Assembly: GCA_950097015.1 (NCBI GenBank)
Contig: CATNEN010000025.1
Coordinates: 7,482,001 to 7,546,000, forward strand
Length of the DNA stretch: 64,000 nt
Source: Macrostomum hystrix
Taxonomy: Eukaryota; Platyhelminthes; Macrostomidae
Direction: 5' to 3'
Part shown: in pieces, positions 10,339 through 22,101 of the stretch
How positions within the stretch are numbered: the stretch's first letter is position 1
Layout of the letters: each line of letters begins with the position of its first letter
Position numbers and translations under genes: made by a program
Notes under the pieces: model-generated
The model's database searches: none
What the model saw: only the letters and a program-made list of their open reading frames with translations
What the model was told of the DNA's origin: nothing

Positions 10339-11640
10339 TCGTATATTCATACTGGTGTTGAAAATCCAATGCTCCAAACTGACTACTTTTGCTGCCAGTA
10401 GGCGGGCTAAACTGTGTCAAACTTGCCAACAAAAAAATAAGAAATGCTTCTGTTGACTACACGTTCAATCGAAACAATCAGTTATTTATAGTTCTCGTTT
10501 AAACAAAATTTAATGACGTATAAAGCTGACGTATAAAGAAGATGGTAAATTGTAGTAATTATTGTCCATCGCTTCGTCTATGAGCGAACCATATTTCAGT
10601 AATTAAATCAGTTTATTGAGCAATAGTGGTAGCAGCATGTCAGCTCGTACATAATATCAGGTTTATTATTGCATTTTCGAGCGAGATAACTTTTGCTGTA
10701 GTTGATGCAGATTTTCTCCTATAATTTTCTGCGTCCATCAGTCCAATAGTCCATTGTCATTTCATTCAAAACAACGTTACTTCTTTAACAATGTTTTTTT
10801 CTCTTAAAAAAGACACACTCGGCAGTGGTCTTCCTCTACTCCGAAAGTAATTTAATTGAGCTGGCTGGCCGAGATGGGAGACAGAGAGAAAAGAGGTGTG
10901 TCATGGCAACCAAACGGCCAGCTATTTATGGGCCGAAAGCCATCATCGCTGAGCAGGTTGAGAACTCTATCTATATCTGTCGCTATACTCAAACTACTCC
11001 TCTTTGGAGTACTAGTGAGCATGAGAAGTGCCGTTTTTGTGTCTGCACTTGCTTGTCTATATATTCTGTGCACCCCGACTTCTCTATTTTACGTGGCTAT
11101 GCTCAAACGCTGCTCATATTTTGTCAAAGAAATGAGAAATCCACGCTGCCCTTAGCATTCATTATTCCTATTATCGTGTCAAACGCCACCTCTTTCGCCG
11201 GACATCCACCCCACACGCAGCCGCTCCTGTTCTTCATCTGCTGGTTGATAGACGAAATCGGAGAGTGTTATTTGAGCTGAGCTGAGCAAGCAGGCCGTGG
11301 TCTAGAATGAGCTTGGATGCAAAATGAGTTGATTCCTAAGCGTCGCTAGTATTTTTTTTCTTGCCTCGCTGCATCGTCCTGAGACCAACCACAAAAGCAG
11401 AGAGTTGGAGCGAGAGAACGCGAGAGGTGGTGGGTGGCTGGTGAATCCGCGGCGGAGCTGGGGTGGCTGCCGTCAGTGGCAATGAAGAATGTACGCCTGC
11501 TCAGGCCGGGACGGAGGGAGGTGAGAAGGCGACAGAGTGAAGTGGAAGCGGTGACTGTGGGGGGGGGAGCGATAGCCATTCAACCAGAAACGAGGGCCGC
11601 ATAAATAAGAAATAGGAAGGCTGGCTGGCGGACATTAGTT
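10339..11640. other. Region between the eIF4E repeat and PKA RII
   Basis: Short open frames only; a 151-codon frame at 10825-11280 has no recognisable domain. 11340-11580 is GC-rich (GGCGGAGCTGGGGTGGCTGC) and could be a promoter or non-coding first exon of the PKA gene, with a candidate donor GAGGTGAGAAG near 11520. Confidence 0.35.
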
Positions 11641-11699
11641 AAATCACTGCAGCTCATTTTAATTCGAAAATCTTCTTTAAAAAAAGATTGACAAGAAAG

Positions 11700-12866
11700 A
11701 TGAGCAAGAAACCTGTGCGAATCCCGCCAGGCTTCAAGGAGCTGCTGCAGGAGTTTACAGTCTCCGTGCTGCGAGAGGCACCGGATGACGTCGTTGATTT
11801 CGCCATCGAATATTTCACCCGGATGCGCCTGAGCCGGATGCATCACTCGGAGGCTGGCGGCGATGACGACGCTGGCAGCCGCGGCGGCGGCGGCTCCGAT
11901 GCCGAGTCAGACTTCGACGAGCCAATGCCGCCGCCGATGCAGAATCGCGGACCTCGACGCGTCGCCGTGGCTGGCGAGAGCTTCGATCCGGAGAAAGAAG
12001 ACGATGACGAGACTCCGATCACCATTCATCCCAAGACGGAGGACCAGCGGCGGCGCCTCAACGAGGCCGTCAAGCACATCCTGCTGTTCCGCTGTCTGGA
12101 CGAAGACCAGATGCATGACGTCATCAACGCCATGTTCGAGCGGCGCTGCGAACCGGGCGACCGCATCATCACCCAAGGCGAGGACGGGGACAATTTCTAT
12201 GTGATCGAATCCGGCCTCTACGACATCTACGTCCTGATCAACGGCCAGGACACCAAGGTCGGCCAGTACGACAACAAGGGCTCGTTTGGCGAGCTGGCGC
12301 TGATGTACAATGCGCCCAGAGCCGCCACCATCACGTGCGCCTCGCCAGGCAGCATCTGGGCCATGGACCGGGACACTTTCCGCCGCCTGGTGCTGAAGAA
12401 GGCCTTCCAGAAGCGCGTCATGTACGAGAACCTCATCGACTCCGTGCCGCTGCTGAAGGAGCTGGCGCCGTACGAGCGCATGAGCATCGCCGACGCGCTC
12501 AAATCCAAGATCTATGCCGACGGCGATAGGATCATTGCCCAGGGTGAGCCGGGCAACGAGATGTACTTTGTCGAGGAGGGCGAGGTACGCATCACCCGAC
12601 GCTCCGCCGACGGCGAGGAGGTTGAGATCTCCCGGCTGCACAAGGGCGGTTACTTTGGCGAGCTGGCCTTGCTGACGAAACAGCCTCGGGCCGCCAACGT
12701 CTACGCCTGCGGCGGCCGCTGCAAGGTGGCCGTCCTGGACGTCGGCTCGTTTGAGCGTCTACTCGGCCCCTGCCTGGACATCATGCGGCGATCTATCGAC
12801 ACCTACCAGCAGCAGCTCACCAGCCTGTTTGGCAGCTTGGAAGCCGTGCCGGATCTGCGCGGCTGA
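11700..12866 (+). CDS. PRKAR2: PKA regulatory subunit, type II, single exon
   Basis: ATG at 11700; 388 residues, intronless. Residues 7-44 ([17 protein letters not shown] to AIEYFTRMR) form the RII dimerization/docking domain that binds AKAPs. A Gly/Asp-rich linker (54-76) leads to the inhibitor site RRVAV (86-90). Two cyclic-nucleotide-binding domains follow, with phosphate-binding cassettes [16 protein letters not shown] (about 196-211) and [16 protein letters not shown] (about 319-334); both keep the ribose-binding Glu and phosphate-binding Arg. The protein inhibits the catalytic subunit until cAMP binds. The oddity is Ala89 at the phospho-acceptor position, where typical RII has Ser (RRVSV); this makes it a pseudosubstrate like RI. 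Codon GCC is unambiguous. The lack of introns could mean a retrocopy, but the frame is intact. A splice-acceptor-like AAAAAAAG ends at 11686. Confidence 0.95.
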   Translation: MSKKPVRIPPGFKELLQEFTVSVLREAPDDVVDFAIEYFTRMRLSRMHHSEAGGDDDAGSRGGGGSDAESDFDEPMPPPMQNRGPRRVAVAGESFDPEKEDDDETPITIHPKTEDQRRRLNEAVKHILLFRCLDEDQMHDVINAMFERRCEPGDRIITQGEDGDNFYVIESGLYDIYVLINGQDTKVGQYDNKGSFGELALMYNAPRAATITCASPGSIWAMDRDTFRRLVLKKAFQKRVMYENLIDSVPLLKELAPYERMSIADALKSKIYADGDRIIAQGEPGNEMYFVEEGEVRITRRSADGEEVEISRLHKGGYFGELALLTKQPRAANVYACGGRCKVAVLDVGSFERLLGPCLDIMRRSIDTYQQQLTSLFGSLEAVPDLRG

Positions 12867-13470
12867 ACGCTGGGCAACTTCTCCGGATAACTGAAATATT
12901 GCATGCCTACTATACTCTTGTTTTGACTTCTAAGTAAGTTAAGATGCTTCTAGGCGCAAATCAAACAGCAATTAGTAGTTCATCAGCCGGAGGGAAAATT
13001 AGTCTTTCTCAGAAATAGGAAATGAAATTGGGAAGAGAAGTGCCCACTCGCTCGCCTAACTAACACTGATTGCCTCTCGGAACTAAGAAAATAATGTTTC
13101 TACAAAGTCCTTCGCCTCACGCAGCAATCCCCGTCCTGTTCCTCTCCCATTTTGAGCGTGATTTAGCGTCATCATCGTTGCTATTATTTTTTTCTTCATT
13201 TTCTACTATGCTGCAAGAAAGTTTAAATTCGTGTGTTAGACTTTTAAGGTGTACAGAAAATCTTGCTCCATTTTCCTCTCCCACCTTTTTTTCTGTATTT
13301 TATTTACCAGCTCCTCAAAAATGCGCTGAATTTTCATTGCAAAATGAAACAAGTTATAGATATGTTATAGATATCGGGAAGAAGTGACAATAATTTAAAT
13401 ATGTAGTAGTAGTAGTGCAAGTATAACAAATTGTAGTAAGAGAATAAACCTCCATTTCTCTCGATCCACA
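12867..13470 (+). other. 3' UTR of PKA RII with poly(A) signal
   Basis: About 580 nt of AT-rich sequence after the stop, with canonical AATAAA at 13443-13448. Open frames here (for example 13070-13387) lack any domain. Confidence 0.5.
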
Positions 13471-15128
13471 TGTTGTGTGCATGCTTAATTTCTTTTGTAC
13501 TTTAATTATAGCTATAGCTTATCTATGGCAAAAATATTTGATTTGTTTTAGTATACTTACAAATGAAAGTAAAAGTACATATCCTTCTATATTAATTGAT
13601 GTTTAAATATACTCTGACCCATCCAGTCGAAGCTTCGGATTTAATTTTGACAGATCAATCCGGAAATTTTCGGTAATTGAGTCTGTTAATTATATATGAA
13701 TTGAAATTTATAATTCAGATCTAGTTTCAATTATTACTGTTCAGATTTTGTATTCTGTGTAAAAACAATTTCTCAATTATATTTTTGATATAAATACAAT
13801 AAAATACAATAAAACTTCTCGGCACTTTGTTATAATGTTACTGTAAATACAAGACGAATTGGTGGAAACACCGAAAAACTGATTAGACATTATAAACATT
13901 TAGAACAAAAATTCTTAATTAGAACAGAGAGTTTAAAGTAGCTCTTCTCTTGACAAGCCTTTTTTGTTTTTCGTTGACGTCAGAAGCCAGCACTGCCTCG
14001 CCTCTCTACTGAGCAGCACCTTGAGCAGAAACGAAGTTAGAGAGAATTTTTTTCATAAAATGCCGCGGGTTCATTAATTTAGCTTCAGTCTGCTAAGCGA
14101 ATCGTGAGACTATATGAAAAAGCAAAAATGGTCATTTATTGCCTGAACGAGGTGCATGTGTGTGTTCTTATCTTTTTGACAGTGTCAAAGCAGACAAACC
14201 AGCCGTTGCCACTCAGGGTTTGTTTGTTCCTTATCTAATATTCTGCTAATACTGTCTCTTCAAGCTACATGTTTCTTAATCTTGCTGCTTCTATACGCAG
14301 AATGTTCGGGGAGCCTCACTATTATTACAAGAATTCTAGAAGCGCTGCTGAAGGATATGTATATGAAGCAGGGTGATTTATAACACATTTTCTGATTTAA
14401 CAGCTTCGTGTTTTCCTCTCACATTTCTGCTTTCTGTCATTTATTTCTTTCTTCTCATGATCTGTCGCTATCATAGCGATATGTGGACGTAAAGTCCGCG
14501 ATTTTATTTATATAATCGAATTGATGGTTGCAAAAGTCGAAACATTTTTTAAAACCAGCCTTTAAATTGTGATTCTATATAAGATTTGGGAGTAACTAAG
14601 TTAAGATTATCTAAAAATAGCAGCAAAAAGACCCAACCTGGACCACTCTAATAATAGCACCGTCAATTCTTGACTTGCTATTTTCTGTTTAGAATTGTTC
14701 AGCTCATCTCTGGGCGGGTTGGCAGTTGCACAACTACAAATCTAATTAATCGCTGGTTCCGTCGCTTATTATGTAAAGAGGAAGAGAAAGGACCTTCTCC
14801 TAGTAAACCCTTTTACCAATTTATTATTATCTTGGTTCGCTAATCTGTTTCTGTCCATGAGGCCACGAGTTATCCTCGTACTTACGGCCTATCTCGCAGG
14901 CCCAATTTCTTCTTTAGGCATTTCTTCTTCCCAAGTCCTCCGCTAATTTAATGTAGCTCGTAGTTTTTAGCACTGCCTAGAAAAGAGAGACTGCGTGCCA
15001 CTTTGAATTTGTCAGTTTTGGGGCTTTGGTCTGAGGTCTTTGAGATTTTTAGCGACCTTCTATCTGTGCGAAGGCGGGGATGCTTCTCAAAAACTAGGAT
15101 GCATGAATTGGTGTGAAAATCTGTTACG
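13471..15128. other. AT-rich intergenic region
   Basis: No gene recognised. A perfect CRE palindrome TGACGTCA lies at 13975-13982 but has no nearby start codon. Confidence 0.4.
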
Positions 15129-16845
15129 ATCTGTACTAGATCCACAGAGAATCTGTACTAGATCCACAGAGAATCTGTACTAGATCCACGGAGAATCTGT
15201 ACTAGATCCACAGAGAATCTGTACTAGATCCACAGAGAATCTGTACTAGATCCACAGAGAATCTGTACTAGAACTTCAGAGAAACTTTACTAGATATTCA
15301 GAGAATCTGTACTAGAACTTCAGAGAATCTGTACTAGATCCACAGAGAATCTGTACTAGATCCACGGAGAATCTGTACTAGATATTCAGAGAATCTGTAC
15401 TAGATCCACAGAGAATCTGTACTAGATCCACAGAGAATCTGTACTAGATATTCAGAGAATCTGTACTAGATCCACAGAGAATCTGTACTAGATATTCAGA
15501 GAATGTGTACTAGATCCACAGAGAATCTGTACTAGATCCACAGAGAATCTGTACTAGATCCACAGAGAATCTGTACTAGATCCACAGAGAATCTGCACTA
15601 GATATTCAGAGAATGTGTACTAGATCCACAGAGAATCTGTACTAGATATTCAGTGAATCTGTACTAGATATTCAGAGAATCTGTACTAGATATTCAGAGA
15701 ATCTGTACTAGATCCACAGAGAATCTGTACTAGATCCACGGAGAATCTGTACTAGATATTCAGAGAATCTGTACTAGATCCACAGAGAATCTGTACTAGA
15801 TATTCAGAGAATCTGTACTAGATCCACAGAGAATCTGTACTAGATATTCAGAGAATCTGTACTAGATCCACAGAGAATCTGTACTAGATCCACAGAGAAT
15901 CTGTACTAGATCCACAGAGAATCTGTACTAGATATTCAGAGAATCTGTACTAGATCCACAGAGAATCTGTACTAGATCCACAGAGAATCTGTACTAGATC
16001 CACGGAGAATCTGTACTAGATCCACAGAGAATCTGTACTAGAACTTCAGAGAAACTTTACTAGATATTCAGAGAATCTGTACTAGAACTTCAGAGAATCT
16101 GTACTAGATCCACAGAGAATCTGTACTAGATCCACGGAGAATCTGTACTAGATATTCAGAGAATCTGTACTAGATCCACAGAGAATCTGTACTAGATCCA
16201 CAGAGAATCTGTACTAGATCCACAGAGAATCTGCACTAGATATTCAGAGAATGTGTACTAGATCCACAGAGAATCTGTACTAGATATTCAGTGAATCTGT
16301 ACTAGATATTCAGAGAATCTGTACTAGATATTCAGAGAATCTGTACTAGATCCACAGAGAATCTGTACTAGATCCACGGAGAATCTGTACTAGATATTCA
16401 GAGAATCTGTACTAGATCCACAGAGAATCTGTACTAGATATTCAGAGAATCTGTACTAGATCCACAGAGAATCTGTACTAGATCCACAGAGAATCTGTAC
16501 TAGATCCACAGAGAATCTGTACTAGATATTCAGAGAATCTGTACTAGATCCACAGAGAATCTGTACTAGATCCACAGAGAATCTGTACTAGATATTCAGA
16601 GAATCTGTACTAGATATTCAGAGAATCTGTACAAGAACTTCAGAGAATCTGTACTAGATCTTCAGCGAATCTGTACTAGATCCTCAGAGAATCTGTACAA
16701 GAACTTCAGAGAATCTGTACAAGAACTTCAGAGAATCTGTACTAGATCCTCAGAGAATCTGTACAAGAACTTCAGAGAATCTGTACTAGATCCTCAGAGA
16801 ATCTGTACAAGAACTTCAGAGAATCTGTACTAGATCCTCTGAGAA
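15129..16845. repeat. 22-nt minisatellite with ~770-nt higher-order repeat
   Basis: About 78 units of AGAATCTGTACTAGA plus a variable 7-mer (TCCACAG, TATTCAG or ACTTCAG). The rare variant GAACTTCAGAGAAACTTTAC occurs at 15271 and at 16041, exactly 770 nt (35 units) apart with the same flanking order, so a block was duplicated. Units near the right end become TGTACAAGAACTTC. Confidence 0.95.
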
Positions 16846-17384
16846 TTGTTGAAATGTAAAGAAACACAAAATTCGCATTCTACACTACTCAAAGCAGTAA
16901 AATATACTTCAAGCATGCATTTGGACTAGCTTAAAACGTCTAAAATGTATTGTAATTAGTGAAAGTAAATTTTGTTCGGTTGAGCTTAATAAAAGCCCGA
17001 ACGATTGGCTAACGAAAGGGTCAACCAATCAGACCTTTAACAATCAAAATACTGGAAATTAAAAGTATTTTTTCTAATATTTAACTAGAAAGCTTCATTT
17101 GCCCAAGTCAATAGGGAAGGCTCAGATATAATTGACTCTTAGTTCGGATCATCCAGAGGTGAGTAATTATAGGTTTTCAGTTGGACATACTTTTGTGTAC
17201 TTCGATTCATATTTGACATGAAAGTGCTCAGCTTATATAAAATTTTATCAATTAATTTAATTTGATTGATATGATAATTTCAATTTCAAGATCAAGACAC
17301 CAAGGTACCGAGCATAATCACAATTATAGCAGTGAGTGGAAGTTAGGATCCTGCAAAAGAACCTGATTATGGAGATTATGCAAC
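16846..17384. other. Unique spacer between arrays
   Basis: AT-rich; no gene or motif recognised. Confidence 0.4.
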
Positions 17385-17640
17385 CTGTTGCAGATTCTGT
17401 ACAAGTATCTGTTTTGTATCAGATTCTGTACAAGTATCTGTTTTGTTGCAGATTCTGTACAAGTATCTGTTTTGTTGCAGATTCTGTACAAGTATCTGTT
17501 TTGTTGCAGATTCTGTACAAGTATCTGTTTTGTTGCAGATTCTGTACAAGTATCTGTTTTGTTGCAGATTCTGTACAAGTATCTGTTTTGTTGCAGATTC
17601 TGTACAAGTATCTGTTTTGTTGCAGATTCTTGAGAAGCTT
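17385..17640. repeat. 29-nt tandem array, 9 copies
   Basis: Unit GATTCTGTACAAGTATCTG followed by TTTTGTTGCA, nearly identical copies. Shares GATTCTGTACAAG with the next array. Confidence 0.95.
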
Positions 17641-17734
17641 CCGCAATTAACTCTATTGAAGAATCAGTAATATATATATATCATGTAAAGAAAATTATTG
17701 TATATTTGTACAATAATCTGTAATGCATTATGTA

Positions 17735-18470
17735 ACAGAATCTGTCCTGGATTCTGTACAGGAATCTGTTTTGGATTCTGCACAATAATCTGTAATATAT
17801 TCTGTACAAGAATCTGTTTTGGATTCTGTACAAGAATCTGTTTTGGATTCTGTACAAGAATCTGTTTTGGATTCTGCACAATAATCTGTTTTGGATTCTG
17901 TACAAGAATCTGTTTTGGATTCTGCACAAGAATCTGTTTTGGATTCTGTACAATAATCTGTTTTGGATTCTGTGCAATAATCTGTTTTGGATTCTGTGCA
18001 ATAATCTGTTTTGGATTTTGTACAATAATCTGTTTTGGATTCTGTACAATAATCTGTTTTGGATTTTGTACAATAATCTGTTTTGGATTCTGTACAATAA
18101 TCTGTTTTGGATTCTGTACAATAATCTGGTTTGGATTCTGTACAAGAATCTGTTTTGGATTCTGTACAATAATCTGTTTTGGATTCTGTACAATAATCTG
18201 GTTTGGATTCTGTACAAGAATCTGTTTTGGATTCTGTACAAGATTCTGTCTTAAATTCTGTACAACAATCTGTCGTGGATTCTATACAAGAATCTGTTTT
18301 GGATTCTATACAAGAGTCTGTAATGGATTCTGTACGAGAGTCTGTCATGAATTTTGTACAAGAATCTGGCCTGGATTCTGTATTAGAATCGGTAATAGAG
18401 TCAGTACAAGAATCGGTATTGGGGTCAGTACAAGAATATGTAGTGGATTCTGTACAATAATCTGTTGCAT
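17735..18470. repeat. 24-nt tandem array ending beside the mGluR-like exon 1
   Basis: About 30 copies of GATTCTGTACAAGAATCTG plus TTTTG. GATTCT and AGAATC are reverse complements around GTACA, so each AAG-type unit can form a 6-bp hairpin. The right end degenerates into diverged units, and the array stops about 12 nt before the TTTATTTTAG acceptor at 18482. Confidence 0.95.
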
Positions 18471-18500
18471 ATTTTATTTTAGCTAGCTGACAACTCAGCC

Positions 18501-19076
18501 ATGCCAACAATCGGCAAAGTGATGTTGAAGCTTCTAGCTCTGCAGCTACTGACCGTTGTCACCATCACCGCCGGTGACGACGCAGACGACCCAGTGGCCT
18601 GCGTGCCCGGCAGCCTGAACCTGGCCGTGCTGCACTCGAGCTTCGACTGTCCGCCCTACAGGTCCGAGAATTCCCTATTCATGCGCTACGCAATTCTGAG
18701 CACAGTTGCTCAACTGTCCAACGATCCGGCCGGGGCATTCGCTAGATACAATCTTAGCCTGGGCTTTGTCCACATGGATCCCTGCTGGTCTGTGCCTAAC
18801 CTGCTCGGCTTCACTCACCTGCTGCGGCCGCAGTGGCTCCATCCGGCTCAAGTTGTCAACTCGCCAGAGACCGCCTGTCGTCTGCGATGCAGCCTCACCG
18901 GCGAGAGGATGCACCTGACGCTGGGCATTGTTGGCGACTGGAGCAGCACGCAGTCGGATTATTTGAGCGCCGCAGTCAGGGGCTTCGGCATGCCGCAGGT
19001 GGCCACCGAAGCCAGCAGCGACTCGCTCAATTCGCTTCTCTTTCGACTAGCAGCGCCGGATTCTTATCAGAGCCAG
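18501..19076 (+). CDS. mGluR-like class C GPCR, exon 1: signal peptide and start of Venus flytrap
   Basis: ATG at 18501, 18 nt after an acceptor-like TATTTTATTTTAG. Residues 1-24 form a signal peptide (KLLALQLLTVVTITAG). The rest is the first lobe of the amino-terminal ligand-binding domain, ending LFRLAAPDSYQSQ at donor GTGGGG (19077, phase 0). GDWSSTQSD matches the mGluR glutamate-binding SSS loop, and VATEASSDS the YSATS loop. Joined over five exons (576+341+649+540+498 nt) the gene encodes 867 residues: Venus flytrap, cysteine-rich domain, seven helices and a short tail. It would act at the plasma membrane as an obligate dimer coupled to G proteins. The cysteine-rich and TM regions are clearly mGluR family. 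The ligand pocket is only partly conserved, so glutamate is likely but unproven. Confidence 0.9.
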
Positions 19077-19077
19077 G

Positions 19078-19490
19078 TGGGGATTTGGGTGTCAGGGTAG
19101 GGATTTGGGGTGTCAGGGTAGGAATTTGGGTGTCAGGGTAGGGATTTGGGGTGTCAGAGTAGGGATTTGGGTGTCAGGGTAGGGATTTGGGGTGTCAGGG
19201 TAGGGATTTGGGTGTCAGGGTAGGGATTTGGGTGTCAGGTTAGGGATTTTTGAATGTCAGGGTAGGATTTGGGGTGTCAGATTAGGGATTTTTGGGTGTC
19301 AGGTAGGATTGAGGTGTCAGGGTAGTATTTGGGGTGTCAAGATAGGATTTAAGTGTCAGGGTAGGATTTGAGGTGTCAGGGTACGGATTCGGGCTGTCAG
19401 GGTATGGATTTGGGGTGTCAGGGTTGGATTTGGGGTGTCAGGGTTGGATTTGGGGTGTCAGGGCAGGATTCAAGATGTCGGCAGGGTAGT
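19078..19490. repeat. ~20-22-nt G-rich array in mGluR intron 1
   Basis: Degenerate units of GTGTCAGGGTAGGGATTTGG start at the 5' splice site itself (donor GTGGGGATTTGGGTGTCAGG). Runs of GGG and GGGG are frequent enough for possible G-quadruplexes. Confidence 0.9.
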
Positions 19491-19700
19491 GATCAAGTCA
19501 CCTCAGCGTAATGACTTGGGTTGACAAGTTTCGGATTTTAGTCCACAGTTTGGGATCAATTTGAGATTTTAATATTGTGGTGAAAATTTGAGATGGTTGG
19601 ATAAGTATTTGGGATGTCAGGTCGGGATTCAGGGACGCAGGAAGGGGTTTATGAAGGTCATATTGAGGACATTGAGTTGCCTCATTCTCGACCAATCAAG

Positions 19701-20041
19701 GTCATCATGGACATCATCCTGCGCTTCGGCTGGTCTTACATTGGTCTGATCTACAGCGACGAAGTCTATGGCAACAACCTGGCCTTGGCCCTGCGTGAAC
19801 GAATCTCCGCCCTGCCACCCGGCCGGGTCTGCCTGGCATTCTACCTGGCAACTAACCGGCTGAGCAGCGCCGATGATCTGCTCAGGCCGCTGCAAGCGGC
19901 GCCCGGGGTTCGAGTCCTGTTGGTTGCCAGTGATAAACTCGCCGCTCTACTGGTCAATCCGGAGCTGAAGGAGCTGTTTATCAATCGCCGGATGATCGTC
20001 ATTGGCACCGACAACGCCCGTGGCTCTGGCCCCTTAACTAG
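19701..20041 (+). CDS. mGluR-like receptor, exon 2: Venus flytrap second lobe
   Basis: Acceptor CGACCAATCAAG ends at 19700. The frame joins exon 1 as YQSQ|VIMDIILRFGWSYIG, equivalent to the mGluR QAxVDIxxxxxWxYV segment. YSDEVYGNN keeps the pocket tyrosine (SEGNYG in mGluRs), and VIGTDNARG keeps the aspartate of the IGSDGW loop but not the tryptophan. It ends ACTAG|GTAAAA (phase 2). Confidence 0.85.
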
Positions 20042-20130
20042 GTAAAATATACATAAAATATACACCTAGACACAGTAGAGCCAGATTTACTGCCAGCTAT
20101 GCTGTACAACATCTGTACAGTCCGTGGACA

Positions 20131-20170
20131 GGCTAATACTAGTACCCATTTTTCAGCTGGTTGAACTAAA
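20131..20170 (-). mobile_element. SINE tail fragment in mGluR intron 2
   Basis: The minus strand reads TTAGTTCAACCAGC then TGAAAAATGGGTACTAG, the third copy of the L2/MIR-like tail. No tRNA-like head is visible upstream, so it looks 5'-truncated. AGTCCGTGGAC at 20119 matches AGTCCATGGACT beyond the 6688 copy. Confidence 0.5.
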
Positions 20171-21060
20171 TAAATAGGGAATGTAGTCCAAGGAGCCAAG
20201 GGCTCTTATGCATTCGATATATGTAATTACTTGCAATCAGATCCATTGGAAGACAGCGGTGTATCGTATAGACATTAGTATGTATCCAGCCAATCGCGAA
20301 GCTGGACAAAGGCAGACTTTAAAGATACTTAACCAGCCAAGCCAATCGGCTAGCGGGAAAGGGGTGGAGCAGAAACGAACGCAACTATCCCGGCCAATTA
20401 GCGAACAGCGTAGAGCGTACAGATTCACAACCATCACAGCGAATGAAACAAAAAACTATTTATGCACAATGCACAATAAAATGCGCGTTATAACTAATAT
20501 GCTACTTTACTCTTTTAATATTGGCTTAACGGATGCCAATCAATATCTTTTTCATTTGAAACTGCCTGCATAAATTCAGACTAACTACTTCGTTGCTAGA
20601 ATTTACTTTAAAAATCAGAGATGGGACTCAAATATGGAAGTGAAAGTGCATAGTGCTTCAAATGACTTTTTGCATTTTTAATGCATTTGCTCAATTGAAA
20701 TCTGAACCTCTGATCAGGCTTTGATAAATATGATAACTATAACTAACAATAGAAGCCCCTTACTGTGGAAGTCTTCTCAAATTCTAATTAGAAATGTTGA
20801 CTAAAAGGAAAAAACACGCCCTGGAAATTTTTTTTTAATTTCATTTCCTTGTTTTCCCATCAGTTTAATTGTTATCCGAATTCTTGGAGTTCGATACACG
20901 CCCCGAGGGTTAGAAATTTGGGTGCGCGGTGCGAACCACAGTCCATGGACTGGCTTTGGATGCGTTGTGCAATCGTTGTGGCCGTGCCACTGGCTGTACC
21001 TGTGGCTTAATCGGGTGAGTATTGTTTGTTTCCTTCAATTCCTATCCCTCTTGTTCGCAG
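20171..21060. other. Remainder of mGluR intron 2
   Basis: Unique AT-rich intron without a tandem array. It ends in a good acceptor, CTATCCCTCTTGTTCGCAG. A second AGTCCATGGACT lies near 20941. Confidence 0.6.
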
Positions 21061-21709
21061 GTATTCAATGTACATTCGCTTCTCATCCTACCCCACGCCG
21101 GACCTGGCAATGAGCTACCTGAATCTGACGGCAGGCGAGCTGGCCGGCCTACCGGGTGGTAGCCTGGTGGCAAAGGCGCTGTTCAACTGCAGCCGGCCGG
21201 CCGACTGTCCGGTCGGTGTCCGGGTGGCCGAACGCAGCCGGCTGCGGCCAGACAGCATCGTTGGCGCAGCGGCTCGACTGTCCGACGCTGTGCGCGCCCT
21301 CGGTCTAGCCATCGGCGCAGTTATCGACGCCGTCGCTGTTGGCAACGTCAGCAGCTGCGGTCCAGGCGTCGATGCGTCGAATCGAACGGCTCTCGTGGCC
21401 TGCCTGACCGGGCCGAACATCAAAGCGACTCTGCAGCTGCTGAGTTTTCGAGGCGCTACCGGCCTGGTGTCGTTCACAGCGCAGGGCAGCGCACTTCCAA
21501 ACTACGTGGTGATGCAGCAGCAGACAGACAGCGCCATAGGCCTCGCCCGGGTGGCAACATGGGACTCGCAATTCGGGCTTCGCTTTGTTGCCAACTTCAG
21601 CGCCAACTCGACGCCTCCAAACAGAAACGAAGCTCCCGTCATCTGGTGGGACAGTGGCAACCCGCCCGAGTCCGTCTGCAGCCAGCCGTGCCAGGCCGGG
21701 CAGTTTAAG
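21061..21709 (+). CDS. mGluR-like receptor, exon 3: end of Venus flytrap, start of cysteine-rich domain
   Basis: The joined frame reads GPLTRYSMYIRFSSYP. Contains several Asn-X-Ser/Thr sites expected of an ectodomain, then ATWDSQFGLRF and VIWWDSGNPPESVCSQPCQAGQFK, matching the family signature WxxG...PxSVCSxPCxxGQxK. It ends after AAG at 21709; the next bases GCAAGC form a GC-type donor, and no GT donor in the right phase is nearby. Confidence 0.88.
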
Positions 21710-22101
21710 GCAAGCTAAATAATAATTGCAGGAGGGCAGCATGTAATTATCTATGTTAAATGATTGGTGACACTGGACCTGCAGCCAGCGAGGAGGCAAT
21801 TCTGCCCATTCCGCTGACTCTTGAGCACACACGCACACACAGATACTGTATGCAGGCATACACTCACACAGGTGTGTACATCGGCCCCGACTTTCTCATC
21901 GTCAGGCAGTGTACACTCTCACTGTGCCTTGGAGGTTGGCCTTCAAGGGCGTAAATTACATGACAAGCCCTCAAGCCTTCTCTCCGTGGCTGCGCCCCAA
22001 ATGAATGTGGCCTCGCCGCAGAATCGAGCTCAGGGACCTTGGTGCGAGAGGCAAACGAGGCAAACTGAACAGCTGAAAAAAGCCCTCAACACTCAAACTA
22101 G

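Noticed and set aside
10825-11280. 151-codon plus-strand open frame upstream of PKA RII
   Set aside because: No domain, mixed composition and no supporting neighbours; treated as chance.
11688-11699. Upstream TTG start for PKA RII
   Set aside because: The ATG at 11700 gives the usual RII N-terminus [11 protein letters not shown]; no reason to use TTG.
12116-12123. Perfect CRE TGACGTCA inside the PKA RII coding region
   Set aside because: Fully explained by codons for His-Asp-Val-Ile in the CNB-A region; no promoter context.
15129-16845. Possible CRISPR-like array
   Set aside because: No unique spacers: unit and intervening bases are both repetitive, and the genome is eukaryotic. The same applies to the other arrays.
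17698-18510. Cys/Phe-rich and Thr/Ser-rich 260-codon frames on opposite strands
   Set aside because: 24-nt unit is a multiple of three, so both strands stay open; no domain.
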